Source: Ilex aquifolium
Taxonomy: Eukaryota; Streptophyta; Magnoliopsida; Aquifoliales; Aquifoliaceae
Direction: 5' to 3'
Length of the DNA stretch: 64,000 nucleotides
Assembly (NCBI GenBank): GCA_951799425.1
Contig: OX637392.1
Location: 54,585,093 to 54,649,092, forward strand
Under the pieces are notes generated by a model. It was not told where the DNA came from, made no database searches, and saw only the letters and a list, made by a program, of their open reading frames with translations. The translations under genes and the position numbers were made by a program. This document shows positions 40,134-53,757 of this stretch, piece after piece; position 1 is the first letter of the stretch, and the number at the start of each line of letters is the position of its first letter.

Positions 40134-40140
40134 CACAATT
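40134..40140 (+). promoter_or_regulatory. Decayed TATA box of gene 2
   Basis: At the position where gene 3 has cactataaattcacgaa, gene 2 reads caccacaatttcacgaa. The surrounding leader (gcgtcctttccca before it, caatccttcac and tttattcacac after it) aligns well, so the TATAAAT core has been lost here. The ATG is about 200 bp downstream. Confidence 0.65.
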
Positions 40141-40774
40141 TCACGAAAGAACCTTTCAATCCTTCACGTTTATTCACACACCACACGTTTATTCACACAC
40201 CACACACATTGTACACACACCCACACTTATACATACATACAGCTTTGTGTTGTGCGTGCGTGTTTTTAGGGTGAGAGAGAGACAGAGGGAGTGTGTTCTT
40301 CTTTGTAGAGAGAGAAAGCTTGTCGTAGAGTTCGACAATGGAAGGAGAGGAAGTGAGCAACAAACAGATAATTCTGAAGGACTACGTGATTGGATTTCCC
40401 AAAGAGTTAGACATGATTCTCAAGACGAGTGCTATCAAATTGAAGGTTCCAGAAGGTTCGAATGCTGTTCTGGAAGAATCTCTACCTTTCCTGTGATCCC
40501 TACATGCGATCTCGCATGAGGAAGACGGAAGGGAGCTACGTCGAGTCTTTCATTCCTGGTTCGGTAATTCATAATTTCAAAATATTATACTCATTGATGG
40601 ATTTGCTATTGTATAAATAATTCTTAATTAATCAATGGCTGTCATTGAAAGTCAAAACTGTGAATATTATTCGGGACATTAAAATGGGGATTGTATGTTA
40701 TTAAAAACTACTAGAGTTAAGTGCAAATTGGTGATTAAAATGTAAAATTAGGCAAATTTATAGTGATTAAAATG

Positions 40775-41445
40775 TAAATTTGAGTGCAATGGAGACTCAT
40801 ATCCTAAATTTGAGTAAAAAAATGGTAAAAAATTTGATTCGGTATAAGTCTCTCCAATGGAAAAAATATGATTTTTTTTAAAAGAAGAGAAATCCAAATT
40901 TAAATGAGGACAAACCCAAATTTAAAAGAGTGTAAAATATGACCATTGAATTTTTCAATGAGGGTGAAATCTCACGATTAAATATTTGGGTATGGATTTA
41001 AGTCTCTTTTGATTTGAGTAAAAAAAATGAGTCTCACTTGATTTGATATGGGTATGGATTTAACGTTGGAGAATGTTTTTAAGAGGTTTTGGCCCAAGTT
41101 TAAATTTGGGTTTAAAAAAGGGTAAGGATTGGAAATGCTCTTAGACCATCCCCAATGGAAACTCAAATCCTTACCCAAATTTAAGTAAAAAAATAAAAAT
41201 AAAAAACTTGATTTGATATAGACATCTCCAACGGAGAAACCCAAATTTGAAGGAAGAGAAATTCAAATTTAAATAAGAACAAACTCAAATTTAAAAGAGG
41301 GTAAAATATGATCATTGGATCTTTAAAGGAGGTTGTAATCTCATCATTAAAGGTTTGGGTTTAAAAATAGGTTTTCCTTCATGGTATGGGTATGGGTATG
41401 GGTGGGTACAAAAAAAAGGAAAGGCTGGAGATGCTCTTATAAGGA
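40775..41445. mobile_element. MITE-like insertion in gene 2 intron 1
   Basis: This block of about 670 bp is absent from the corresponding place in gene 3 intron 1 (near 58570). It contains two back-to-back modules bearing the plant MITE phrases gagatgctctta / ccatccccaatggaaactc and tctccaatgg / tctccaacgg. Gene 3 sequence resumes at aagggtaaaatgtaagtcg. The exact ends and family are uncertain. Confidence 0.55.
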
Positions 41446-42166
41446 TTAAATGGGTAAAATGTAAGTCGTAATGTGAACCATTGGATCTAAATGGTATGAG
41501 CTGTTCTTCTGCTTTATGTTATGCTTTGTTGTGTAGATGTTTAATCAACTAGGGTTACCTGTAGATTAAAATGTAACTAAGCAAATTTATTGCGATTAAT
41601 ATGTAAATAGACTGGTTGAATTGGATTAAAAGGTTAAAATGAGATTTACTACAGATTTATTTTTATTTAATTATTTGTTGTTGGCATGTAGAAACTAGAA
41701 AATAAAGAAAACAACAGGAATTTATATAACAGTTCGTATGTAGGACAGGCACACGTGCTATTGGCGTCATGTCTTTGGCTAATTCTTGTTTCAACTTACA
41801 TACACATGAGATCAGGGATCAGCGACCAGCTATGAACTTTTTACAGTATTGACAAAAAATCCTTGTATACCAGAGCCTAGAAAGTATGTAGAAGCAATTT
41901 TTTGGTCTAATTTATTTGCATATAACTACCAATTTGACTAAACTAAATGGGTATTCCAATGTTATCATTGAATTTGGTGCAGCTAGTATGATGGGTTCTT
42001 GAAATCCTTCTTTTTTAGTATCGATTGGTTAAAATTTGCTTCGAAGCTCAATAGTCATTCAGAATAGATCAGTCAAAGAGCAAACCCTTTGGTGCTTACT
42101 TGTCTAGCTAAACTGGTACTTCTAAAGTCAGTACGTCCAATGACATGAAACATGCTTTGTACAAAC

Positions 42167-42792
42167 TGATGAGTCCAAAATCAACTGGGTCAGGCCCAAT
42201 AAATCAAGAAGGCCAAAGTCAGTTGAAGGACAGCCCAAGCCCATTTTATCAATCCGATCCAGTCTAAGATCCAAGGAGCCCGGGAAGATAAGAACACGTG
42301 GGAGAAAGAATATCGGGATAGACATTCATGGAGATCAAGTCCTACCTTGATTGTACTTACCAAAAAAGTAGTGCCCCTCTCCCTCACGTCACCGTCTCAC
42401 TCACCGCCTCACCATACTTATATATTGTAAGCTCTCTCCACATGGAGAGACACCTCATAACACCTCACAACATCTAGACATCACCTTTTGGAGACCTCTA
42501 TACCTTGAGACTCCTACACACAATACGCCTAGAGTTTTGCCTCTCTACACCATAGTCTCTCTTTCCTTGCTACTGTAATTCTCCCAGTTAATTTATTCAT
42601 CAATAAAGACCTCCGGCCACCGCTGCCGTTTCCCGAGAGTGGAGTAGGTCATCCGGACCGAACCACTATATATCTTTGTGTCGACTCTATATTTATTGTT
42701 TTGCCATTGATTGCTTTACTTATTATTCATTAATCACACCCCTTCACATACTCGACTGTTGATCTTACATGAGACCAATTTGTGCATCATCA
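42167..42792 (+). mobile_element. Solo LTR, TGATGA family, copy 2, in gene 2 intron 1
   Basis: The 626-bp element TGATGAGTCC...GCATCATCA is flanked by a perfect duplication CAAAC (42162-42166 and 42793-42797). Gene 3 intron 1 has the empty site tgtataaactattgtta at about 59295, so this insertion followed the gene 2/3 duplication. Inside are tatatattgtaag (about 42420), an AATAAAG at about 42602-42608 and the family block ccggccaccgctgccg. Confidence 0.92.
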
Positions 42793-43800
42793 CAAACTAT
42801 TCTTGTTTTTAACTTTTTAATAGTTATTTCTGATGCACTTTCCTTGATGATATCTTTTAAACTATTAAAGGGCTTTTCCGACCCATTGACATCTCATGGA
42901 ACTTCTTAACATGACACTCATGGAGACTTTATTAAATGGTTTGCCACATATTGTATAAAGATCAGTTGAATCAAAATTCTATTCTAATATATGATAAGTG
43001 TATTGTGTGGGTAATATGATAAATGTCTAGAGCTGTGTTTGCAGTGCCTTTAACCCTCCATCTTCATACACTTTATATTTTCAGTATACCAGTGGACTTA
43101 TGGGCCGAAGTCGTTCTGCATGCTTAACTAACAACCATTAATATCCTATCAATAGCATCAGTTAATTAGGTAGGACAACCATTAATAGGCCTGTCTTAGT
43201 AAATGCCTCCTGAAAGATCCTTTAAGTGAGACTACGAAACTAGTTAGTTAGGTGAATCAGTGATCAAACATCTAACCCAGTTATTTATCAGAAGAAAAAA
43301 TAAACAGATATTTTTATAGTCTCTGCAATTTGTGTTCCAGTGTATTCTATCTTGATGATGTATTGTGTGGCACCATCACATCATTCAAAACTTATAGGAA
43401 AATCCACTATGTGCTGGGGCAATTGGCTCACTGCAACAAGTGTTATCATTGTAAAGGTGTAATTATGCCTTCGTGTGCCTCTCATAAATATTCTACAAAA
43501 AGCCAAAACCATGAAGGTGGCAAGAGGGGCTCCTTTTTTGCAAATTACTGTTGTCATTATTCTGGTATAGATGATATTTTGACTGTATTCATGTGTAAAG
43601 GCAACAATCGCCACAACCGGTTAAGGTAGATATAAAACAGCTGATTGTTATGCAATCTGAGGTGACCTCAAGTTGATTCAAACACTGTGCATTAAAACTA
43701 TAGAAGCCATTGATTGGCAAAATGTAGAACCATTGGTAGATAAGGAAAAAGATGATATTGTACAGTGATTTTTGAGCCAACTCAAAAGGCAAATCATTGA

Positions 43801-44160
<360 letters not shown>

Positions 44161-44955
44161 TAAGTTCTTGACAGCTGAGCTCAGTTCAGCAGCATTGGGG
44201 CTGTGCTCAAGCTTGCCTGGAGCTTGCTGTTTATAATGTCTCGAATGACTCTTTTGTACAAACCTGGAATATGATACTGGTAATCAAAGGTTAAAAAAAA
44301 AATGACAAAGAAAAAAGGTGCAAACCTTGAGCAACTGAAGCCCACCCTACTAAACAAGTGAGAGTATGGAGTGAAGCATTATGCCTTTCTATGTTATTAA
44401 TACTACGCCGCACACTTCAAAGAAACCGGGAAAAAAAAAAAAACAATCTTGAAGAGGAGAAACATAATATGCCTTGTACAGCAAAAAGAAGCTTTCTTTG
44501 TTAGCTTATTTTGGCCCATTTAGAATTCTAGAAAGTTGACTTCCCTATCTAATGGGAATGCTTATAGCTGTTTATCAAAAACATGAATTATGTTTGAGAG
44601 TTAGACGCAAGAAAAAATGCAAGAGATCTGAAGGTTGTCTTGCAATATAAATTTTTGACTTTAGACCTGGTGTCTTGTCTGCTTCCAGGATGAAGTCAGT
44701 CCATTCAGCAAAGTCTCTCATTTTACCACCGGATCCTATTACATTCTATTTCGCTTAGATGATTTGTGAAAATTACAGATTTTGCAATAATGTAGTTTGT
44801 GAAATGACTTGCTTATAATTGATATCATCAAGGATACACCTCTTATGAGTAATTTTCATTAATTTTTTGCATGATTCTTTCTTCTGTGAGATGTTCGATG
44901 CTGCTTAATTTTTGTTTTTTCCTATTTATTCAGTCTAGGCAGGATTGGACTCTAA

Positions 44956-45201
<246 letters not shown>

Positions 45202-45781
45202 TAGTTTGCGCTGTCATTAACGGTGTGCATCATTGAAATAAGCGGTTATTAAGAATATTAAATGCTGCTTTCATTGTGGTGCCTTTCTTTTGGTGGTCCT
45301 CAATAATTTGTTTGCTTAAGAAGTATACCTGTCAACACATAGTTGCATTATCCTTCTTGTTACAGGTTGATCTGTTGAAGAACAAATTTGGGTTTGATGA
45401 GGCTTTTAACTATAAAGAGGAGCAAGACTTAGACAAAGCTTTGAAAAGGTTAGTGTTTGTAGATGCTCTCAAAGGTCAATGTAACGCAACCAGAAATTTC
45501 CTACCAAATTATGTGAATCAGAATGATGTAGTCCACTAGCTTCCTTGCGTTTCAAAATGCCTCCAACATTTTCCTCCATATGGGAATTCCTCCCAATAAA
45601 CTACTCTGGTAACATGAAGCCTTAGACTCTATAATGTTCACCATGGAGAACAGAAATACTGGTTGGGTAAATTTGGATGTCCCGGACTCTTTGTGAAGTA
45701 AAGCATGGCGGAAGTCAGTAGGACTCCACTGTACCTTTTATCAAGAATAGGGTGGTCAGATTAATTGCATGGCTTCTTAGT

Positions 45782-46401
<620 letters not shown>

Positions 46402-46639
46402 TGATGCACTTCACTTCACTGTAAGTGCTTTGGCTTTGTCGTATGAAATAGTACGCTCCATGGCATGCGCTTTATCTCGGTCATAATGCTGGTTTGGTAC
46501 GCAATAATGCTTTTGCAGCATAATATACTGAGATGAACTTATAAATTGACTGGAATATACAATACAATCTGATGTATGACAACAACTAGTATTAAGTAAT
46601 GTAATAGAATTGAAAATCTATTCAATTCAAATATTTGGA

Positions 46640-46900
46640 TGCTTTTGATGTCATTAGAATAATATAGCAATTTTTTATGCCCCCAATGTCGAAATCTCAA
46701 ACTAGGACTCACCCCATGTCCGAACCATGGTCCAGGACTGAGACCCGGGAGTGGACTCAGACTTGGCCTAGGACTAGATCCAAACCCTAACTCAGACCCG
46801 AATCCCAAATTCGGGTGGTGGTGATGGTGGTTGCTTGTGATGGTGATGGTAGTTTTTAATAGAAAGTACATCATCATATTAAGGAATGACAAATTTTATA
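46640..46900. repeat. 3' flank repeat of gene 2, shared with gene 3
   Basis: A degenerate simple repeat (caggactgagacccgggagt-type units, then ggtggtggtgatggtggttg) lies about 0.3 kb past the stop. It corresponds to 63705-63950 behind gene 3. Frames across it on either strand are low-complexity. Confidence 0.6.
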
Positions 46901-46920
46901 TTGTTGGGATTAGACATTCT

Positions 46921-47749
46921 ATAATAATTTCAATGAATTTTGACTAAATACCTGATCAAACATTAGAATGAACATTACTTAGCTAGGGTCATTCTATTCC
47001 CATGCGATTGCTAATACATCTGTGCTCTCCCATGGAATGCTTTTGATTCCAAGAGGGAATTTTTTTTTTTTTTTTTTAATTTGCATCTGTATCTTAATAA
47101 TAATCAGCAAGTTTCAACTTCTTGAACATACTTCTTTTTATGAAAAGAAAAGGAAGGCAAAGAGGGAATCAGAATAATGGAACTTTTTGATCATGTTGAG
47201 CAGGAAATTTTTGCCCTGGATCCTTATGTCCATATTCACTATAGTTTTCCATGAAAAACTTGCTTTGTGAATCCATGGAAATTTTGGTATCATACGTCCA
47301 ACTTTTACTATTTTAATAGGTATTTTTATAACAAAAAAAATTAACCACTTTTACATGTGATTTATTACTTTTGTGAGTATTTTTATCATTGTTGTAAATA
47401 TTTTTATTATATTTGTGGTAACTATTTTTACCACTTTTTTCGGACCAAAAAATTATCACTTTTGTGGTGATTTATTACATATATGGTACCCACATTTATG
47501 AATGTATTTAGTATTGTTTTGATAATTATTTTTATCATTTTTTTAAGTACTACGACAATGATAAAAGCACCCAAAAAAAAAAAAAACACATTCTTGTTTT
47601 ATATTCCTATTTTATAAAAAAAATTAGTTATTTCTCGTGTCTGAAAGCACAGAGTAATAAAAAAAATGGCGAACAATAAACATATTTGTATTCACATCCA
47701 AAATCAAATTACAAAGATAGAGGAGAGAGAAAAGAATTTAAGCACTGGT
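46921..47749. other. Intergenic, nothing recognised
   Basis: AT-rich, with a T-run (47059-47078) and a loose repeat of ttttatcatttttgtgg-type phrases at 47360-47545. No gene is seen. Confidence 0.4.
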
Positions 47750-48180
47750 TGTAGTGGGGGCGAACGATGGTAGTAGTGGTGAGCGATAGTAGTGATGACG
47801 ATCGGCTGTGATGGTAGCAGCCGTAGGTGGCAATGATGATGGTCGTGGTGGTGGGGTGGTGGGGGGGTGATGGTGGGACAGTGATGATGATGGTGAGGTG
47901 GCAGTAGTAATGGTGGTGGTGGGGATGGTGGTGGTGACAACGACGGTGGTGGTGGTGACGACGGTGGTGGTGGTAGGGCGATGGTGGTGGTGATTGTTAT
48001 GGAAGAAATGGTGGTGAGGTGGCAACGGTGGTTGTGGTGGGGCTGGTGGTGGGGGTAGGGTTGCCGCAACGGTGATGGTGGAGCGAAGGGGTGGTGGTAG
48101 TGGTGATGGTGGTGGTGGGGTGATAGGTGTGGTAGTGGTGTGGTGGCGACAACAGTATTGATGGTGATGGGATTGTTCCA
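47750..48180. repeat. GGT/GAT-rich microsatellite tract
   Basis: About 430 bp are composed almost only of ggt, gat, gtg and agt triplets, strongly G-rich on the plus strand. Pro/His/Thr-rich and Ser-rich frames on the minus strand result from this composition and overlap each other in several frames, so they are not genes. Confidence 0.9.
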
Positions 48181-49145
48181 AACACTAATTTTTTTTTTAA
48201 AGTATTTATGAGAAGTTATAAGTTCTAGATGAACTTTTAAAAGGTTATCCCAAACACACCCTTAGCGCCCTATTTTTTCTATTAAATTTGGGGTGTTAAT
48301 ATTAGCCGTCGGATTAACTTTAAAGTAAAATTTAAAGAGATCTCAACTGCGAAAAGCAAAAGTCATTTTATTTATCTTTTGATATTTGAATTGTATTGTA
48401 TTCTATTATATAAATTTAGTACGAAACACAAGAGATACATCTGGCGTAGTCCTAGGGATGGAGACCCCCAAATAAATAATAATATTTTGGAGCCCTTAAT
48501 TTTTTTTTTAAGGTTCAATTAAAATAATTTTAGGAACACCAATTTTAACAAGTATTGTAATTTTAGATACAATTTATATGAACTAATAAAAAAATTAACA
48601 CGACATTAATGAATTTGAGTCTAGTTCTAGTAAATTTGGATGATAAATTATTCAGTTCCTCAAATTAGAAGGTCGATATGACCCCCAACGAAACGCAACA
48701 CAAACTCATTAAACTAAACATGATTATAAGTAAAACGAAGATATATTAAGTAAATTCTGACATAATACGATCGAATGATTATTCTTATATTACTTTTATT
48801 TTTTCAGCCTTACATATGTTTATGTAAATACGAAAAAAATGAGTTATCTCCTTGCACAATACTTTTAATTTATTACAATCAAAATCAATTGGCAGATTAA
48901 TTATTTATCACCCAATTTTCAAAATTTATATTTTTTCTTAACTTAAATTCGAGATCTTTTTTATATCTAGATCCAGTTTTTGCTCAATTAATTTTTTAAA
49001 TATACAAGAAACACACATAATGACAAAAAAAACATATCGACTTTGAGTAGTTTACAATTCAAAATTCTTATTGACATTGATTTTTTGAAAAATAATTTAA
49101 TTTTTTTTCTTTATATATTTAGCTCATAGTAGATTTAATTATATC
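48181..49145. other. Intergenic, with a MITE-end fragment
   Basis: The phrase agatgaacttttaaaaggttatcccaaacacaccc at about 48227-48261 is one end of the Tourist-like family seen at 37381-37872. The rest is AT-rich with no gene. Confidence 0.45.
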
Positions 49146-49663
49146 TGATGAGCCCAAATTCAGATCAAATTTGGGCCTAGTCCATGAATTGAGCCCAATT
49201 CATCAAAAGGTAGGTCAGACTTAGCTCATAGTCTCAGTCTAATCCAAAGTCCAGGAAAAGTAAACGCATGTGAGAGAGCAATCATCAGGAAAGTCATTAC
49301 TCCAAGATGGTGCATATTTCCAATAGTAGCTATCATCCCCAATAAATTAGTAGTTTGACCTTCACGTCACCGTCTCAGCTAGGGCTCTACGACTATAAAT
49401 TGTAAACCTCTTACACATGGAGACAGATATCTCACACACCACATCTTAAGTTTACTCTTGCACTATTTCTCCCTCTCCCTCTCCTACTACTTTATTCTCT
49501 CATTAATAAAGTTCTTCGGCCACCGTCGCTGCCTTCCATGGTTAGGTCGCCTAAGCCCTACCACCCAATCTTTGTCATTTACCATTAATTATTTTAGTAA
49601 TTATCTTGCATCATACACTCGACTGATTTGATTGTTCATAAAAACTACTTTTAAGCATCATCA
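49146..49663 (+). mobile_element. Solo LTR, TGATGA family, copy 3
   Basis: The 518-bp element TGATGAGCCC...GCATCATCA has a perfect duplication ATATC (49141-49145 and 49664-49668). It carries tataaattgtaaacc (about 49395), attaataaagttcttcggcc (about 49502) and the ccaccgtcgctgcc block shared with copy 2. Confidence 0.92.
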
Positions 49664-50496
49664 ATATCTTAGTCTCCAAATTCAACTTCAATTAATAATT
49701 TTTTTATAACTAAAGCTTTAATTCAAAACTAGTAGATTTACATCTCAAATACAAGAAAATTATTTTTAAATTGAGAATATTTATCAATATTTTAATATTT
49801 ATATTATTATATCTATATTATTATTTTTGATAGCATTGGGCTCCTCTAAATATTTTCGCCTAGGACCCTTGTATTGGCTGGGCAGCCCTTGCTGTCCAAG
49901 TCCAAACGGCACTCTCACCACAATGTCCACAGTCCAAAACATGCAATTAGGATTGTCAAAAAGTCATAGTGTGAATATCGTGTTGGAGTTATATAGTGTC
50001 AAATTTTATTTAATTTATATTCGATTCATTTTTTTGTTGTGTTTTATCATATTTGTGTCATATATAAATTGTGTTTTCATAATATTTAACAAGTTTATGT
50101 CATATTTAGTCGGATCTATATCAACTCATTTATTTGAGGAGTTTAACGGATTTAATCATTAATAGTTCAAACCTACTAAAATTAAATTTAAATTTAATAA
50201 TTTCGTGTTGATTTTGTACTGTTTTATCAAAGATTGAAATTTGACGCAGCGGTAACGTTATTCTATTATGACATGTCAAGTCGCAAAAATAATCTCTATG
50301 AATACAAGAGTAAAAATACATATAACTAACCTTTCTTAGACTCCACTTTCTCAAACCTTGAGAGATTATACAAATGCAACATTTCCTCCTTGTGGCCATT
50401 AATACTACACAGCTACCTTCCAACCTCCACAAAACTATAAACCAAATCTCAACCAGGCATCGAATCTCAATCAACAAATGCATCCAAACCTAGCAA

Positions 50497-50500
<4 letters not shown>

Positions 50501-50554
<54 letters not shown>

Positions 50555-50569
50555 ACACACACACACACA
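50501..50569. repeat. (CT)n followed by (AC)n microsatellite
   Basis: About 25 CT repeats run to 50551, then tgtg and about seven AC repeats. The corresponding site near gene 2 (39180) has only a few repeats. Confidence 0.95.
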
Positions 50570-52465
50570 AAATTTAAATAGGGGAAAGACTACGGTACGG
50601 TCATTAATACTATATTAAAAATTATAACTTTTTAAAATATAAATTACAACTTATAAAGAACGTGATCGATCTTAAAATATTGCAAGACTTTTCACACTTT
50701 GCACTCTGAAAGATATTAAAATTTTCACTTTGCACCCTGAAAGATTATTTTTTCCACATTATACTCATTGTTCTAAATTGATTGCAATGTGGACCCTCAG
50801 ACCAACTGCCGTCTGTCTTTCCATAAAATCTACCTACACATGTTTTGCCCTTGGACAAAACTGTAAAAACACCTAATCATCTTCATGCCCTATCTATAAC
50901 TATCTACACATACTACGTTGGCGCCAAAATAAGAGAGACGGAAGAGCTGGGGAAAGAAGAAGCAGTTGGGGAAGAAGAAGAACGATGGACGACTTCTGCT
51001 ACTGTGGTAGAAGAGCAACAACGAAGATGTCATAGACAGATTTGAACCCCGAGAGAAGATTTATGGCTTGTGACAATCACGAGGTATGCAAATGCTTTAT
51101 TTATTTTTATTTTTTTGGAGTAATCTGATGGGTGTCTTCACCAAATTTTCAGAAGCAATTTTTTTTTAAAACTTTTCTGATAGAGTTATGTATACTATGT
51201 AAATTTACTGTGTTATATGGAATTGATATATATGTGTAGGTAGGTGGTAGGTGTGGTTTTCTTATAGGTGGACCCTCCTATCTATAACCGATCACGACAA
51301 ATAATACCCGAGTTGTTGCGTCGTGTATCAAAACTGGAGACATAATTGGAGACCAATAAGTCAAGGGTAAGGATGCTTCGGGGCTGCTTGTTTGGATCTT
51401 GACTGCTAATTATTGTCATATTTTGCTACAATTTGCAAACTGTTTAAGATGGTTCAACTGAGAAAATTTCGAAGAATGGTGTCATGACTTTTGAGTTAAT
51501 GTAGGTGATGGTTGGTGTATCTATGCCATGACTCTGAGTTGCTAATATACTAATCTGTTTGTAATGTAATTGGAGTTGAATTGCCATGAATCTGTTGTAA
51601 TTGCTGAATTCATTTCAAATGAACATTTTGTATTATTGTTATTTGATGAATTAGCATTAGACATGTCTACATGTACATGTTCAGTTTAAATATTCTAAAT
51701 TATAATAGTCAAACCACCACCTTACTCCAATGCCACACTAAAGGAACATTTGACTAAAATCATATCACATTAACAATGGCAACATCCCAGTTATGAAAGC
51801 AACATGAATCCCAAAAAAGTTACAAAGCAGACAAAAGTAACTGTCAACTAGGTGTGCCCAAGACAAATGTTCATAATTCAAAAGTGTCTAATTCAAAAAT
51901 GCCTAATTCACAATAGTAGGCATCCAATTGCACCATAAAATCAATCAACTTAAATTCGATTGATTTGCAAATGTAGCAGCAGCTTGCATTTGTTGGCTTG
52001 AGGCACTTTGACTTGTAGATGGAGCACCATGTTGATGTGGTATTGAAATATGAGTTGAGTTGATGTAGTTTTCTTCCTTTTAATTTGGTTCAAGTGATGA
52101 GAACGATAAGTCAAATAGGTCCCACAAGGTCAAAATGAACAACTGTAAGAACTAATAAATGACTTACAGGTAGCTTTGGTCTAGATTGTGCTTTAGGAGC
52201 AGTGGCCTGAGATTGGGGAGGACACTAACTTGCATATGTATTTGGAGTAGCAGCAAAGTTGGGGTTCCCTTTTACATATTATAGGAACAATATGACAAGT
52301 ATTAAAAAGCCATATAATAAATTCTAAATTTCTAACATTGTGATGTCTTACCTTAGCATGTTTACCAGTCAGAGGCATTTTACACTTTCTTAAGTTGTGA
52401 CTATTGTGACCACAATTTTCACATTTGATAGACTTATACTTCCTCTTTAATTTTTTACTTGTAGG

Positions 52466-53757
52466 TGATAAAGTAGTATACTAAAAGCTTACTTTTTATA
52501 GTGAAACTTGTTTTATTAATTAATAGAAGTTTGTTCTTTCCATTTTATTAAGAATCTATATAGACAAAATATTTGCATTATATTTAATATATGGTATGCA
52601 TGTGTGTCTTTTATTTTACATTATAGATAATCTGGCGTGTAAAGTTTGGCTTATACACAGAAGACCAAATTATCGGATCCTTGTATAATATGAGTATAGG
52701 TTCACAATCCTGGATGGAATTTGACACACTATCAATATGATTGTAGTGTAATATTCTGACATAATCTGTCTTAACTGTAGGAGACTGTTTGACGTCTCGA
52801 ATTATTGCACTAGTACACTTTGTGTATTGAACAGACTTATGTTGAGGTTATTATCTTTTACTGATTCAATAAGATAATAAATACCTCATGATTATTATGA
52901 TTGTTTATGTTCTTAATTCTGAAATATTTAATTGTCACGTGCATATAATATTTGTCACTTTAATTCATCAAAGAGTGAGATTCATATTGAGTCAATAAGT
53001 TCGGTGAATTGGGAGACGATGTTATTTGTATGGTGAAAATTAATTATTAAAGGAAACCACATCCTGGTATTTAAATGGGTTAATGATGTCATCTTGAGGA
53101 AGCTCATAAGTTTTGTCCATGTCAAACCCTGCAAGTGGATTTAATTGTCCGATATGACAAATAAGTTGAGTGGTAAGATCTCAAGAAATAAAAGAAATCA
53201 ATTAAATATAATTATCAGTAATTTATTTAATTGATGGACATCTGTAATTTTAAATGTTGAGAGATTATTAAGCATATAATAATAAGGAGATCGAATACAA
53301 TTTTGAAATAAGGCTCAGCAGATCAATAATAAGTTTTTAGTGAACTGACTTATTATTAATGGATTGTGAAATATTTTTTCTGGTTTGAATATAGGAATCC
53401 TAGGCTCATTGGAAGCCCGGTCCTTTTTTCTCCTTCGGGTTTCTATCGTAGTCTATACATAGACGTCTAGGCTCTCTAAATCAGCATCTATTTTTTACTC
53501 ACGTTTTTTAGAGAGGTTGAAAGAGAGAGCAGAAGTTCGGAGATTTTGGCAGCCCACACTGCATTCGGACTCTAATGTTGGGGGATATACAATAGAAGAC
53601 CGCGAGGTTCGTCGAGTTGTCTTCCGCGTTCGTTGTTAGGTTCTGAATTTGTGCTCAGACGAGATCAATCCAGAGCAATCTCGAAAGTAAACTCTAATTC
53701 CGCCTAGTATTCAATACATACACATTGTCAATAATTCTTGAGATTTCCATTCCAACA
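52466..53757. mobile_element. Solo LTR, 1.29 kb, nested in the MULE transposase
   Basis: It starts TGATAAAGTAG and ends ATTCCAACA, with a perfect target duplication GTAGG (52461-52465 and 53758-53762). Deleting it with one duplication copy rejoins the transposase in frame as DEPPT-SKKLKRK, which confirms the ends to the base. It contains no coding sequence. The orientation is not certain. Confidence 0.9.

Noticed and set aside
40247-40519. 90-codon frame over gene 2 exon 1
   Set aside because: It lies in a different frame from the conserved reductase sequence; homology with gene 3 places the start at 40338.
47704-48185. Pro/His/Thr-rich and Pro-rich minus-strand frames
   Set aside because: Several overlapping frames are open at once over a pure GGT/GAT tract, which is a composition effect.
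48430-49880. Possible element ends (cctagggatggagaccccc and gggctcctctaaatattttc...cctagg)
   Set aside because: The inverted match is short, no target duplication is visible and the interval contains an unrelated solo LTR; evidence is too weak to call.
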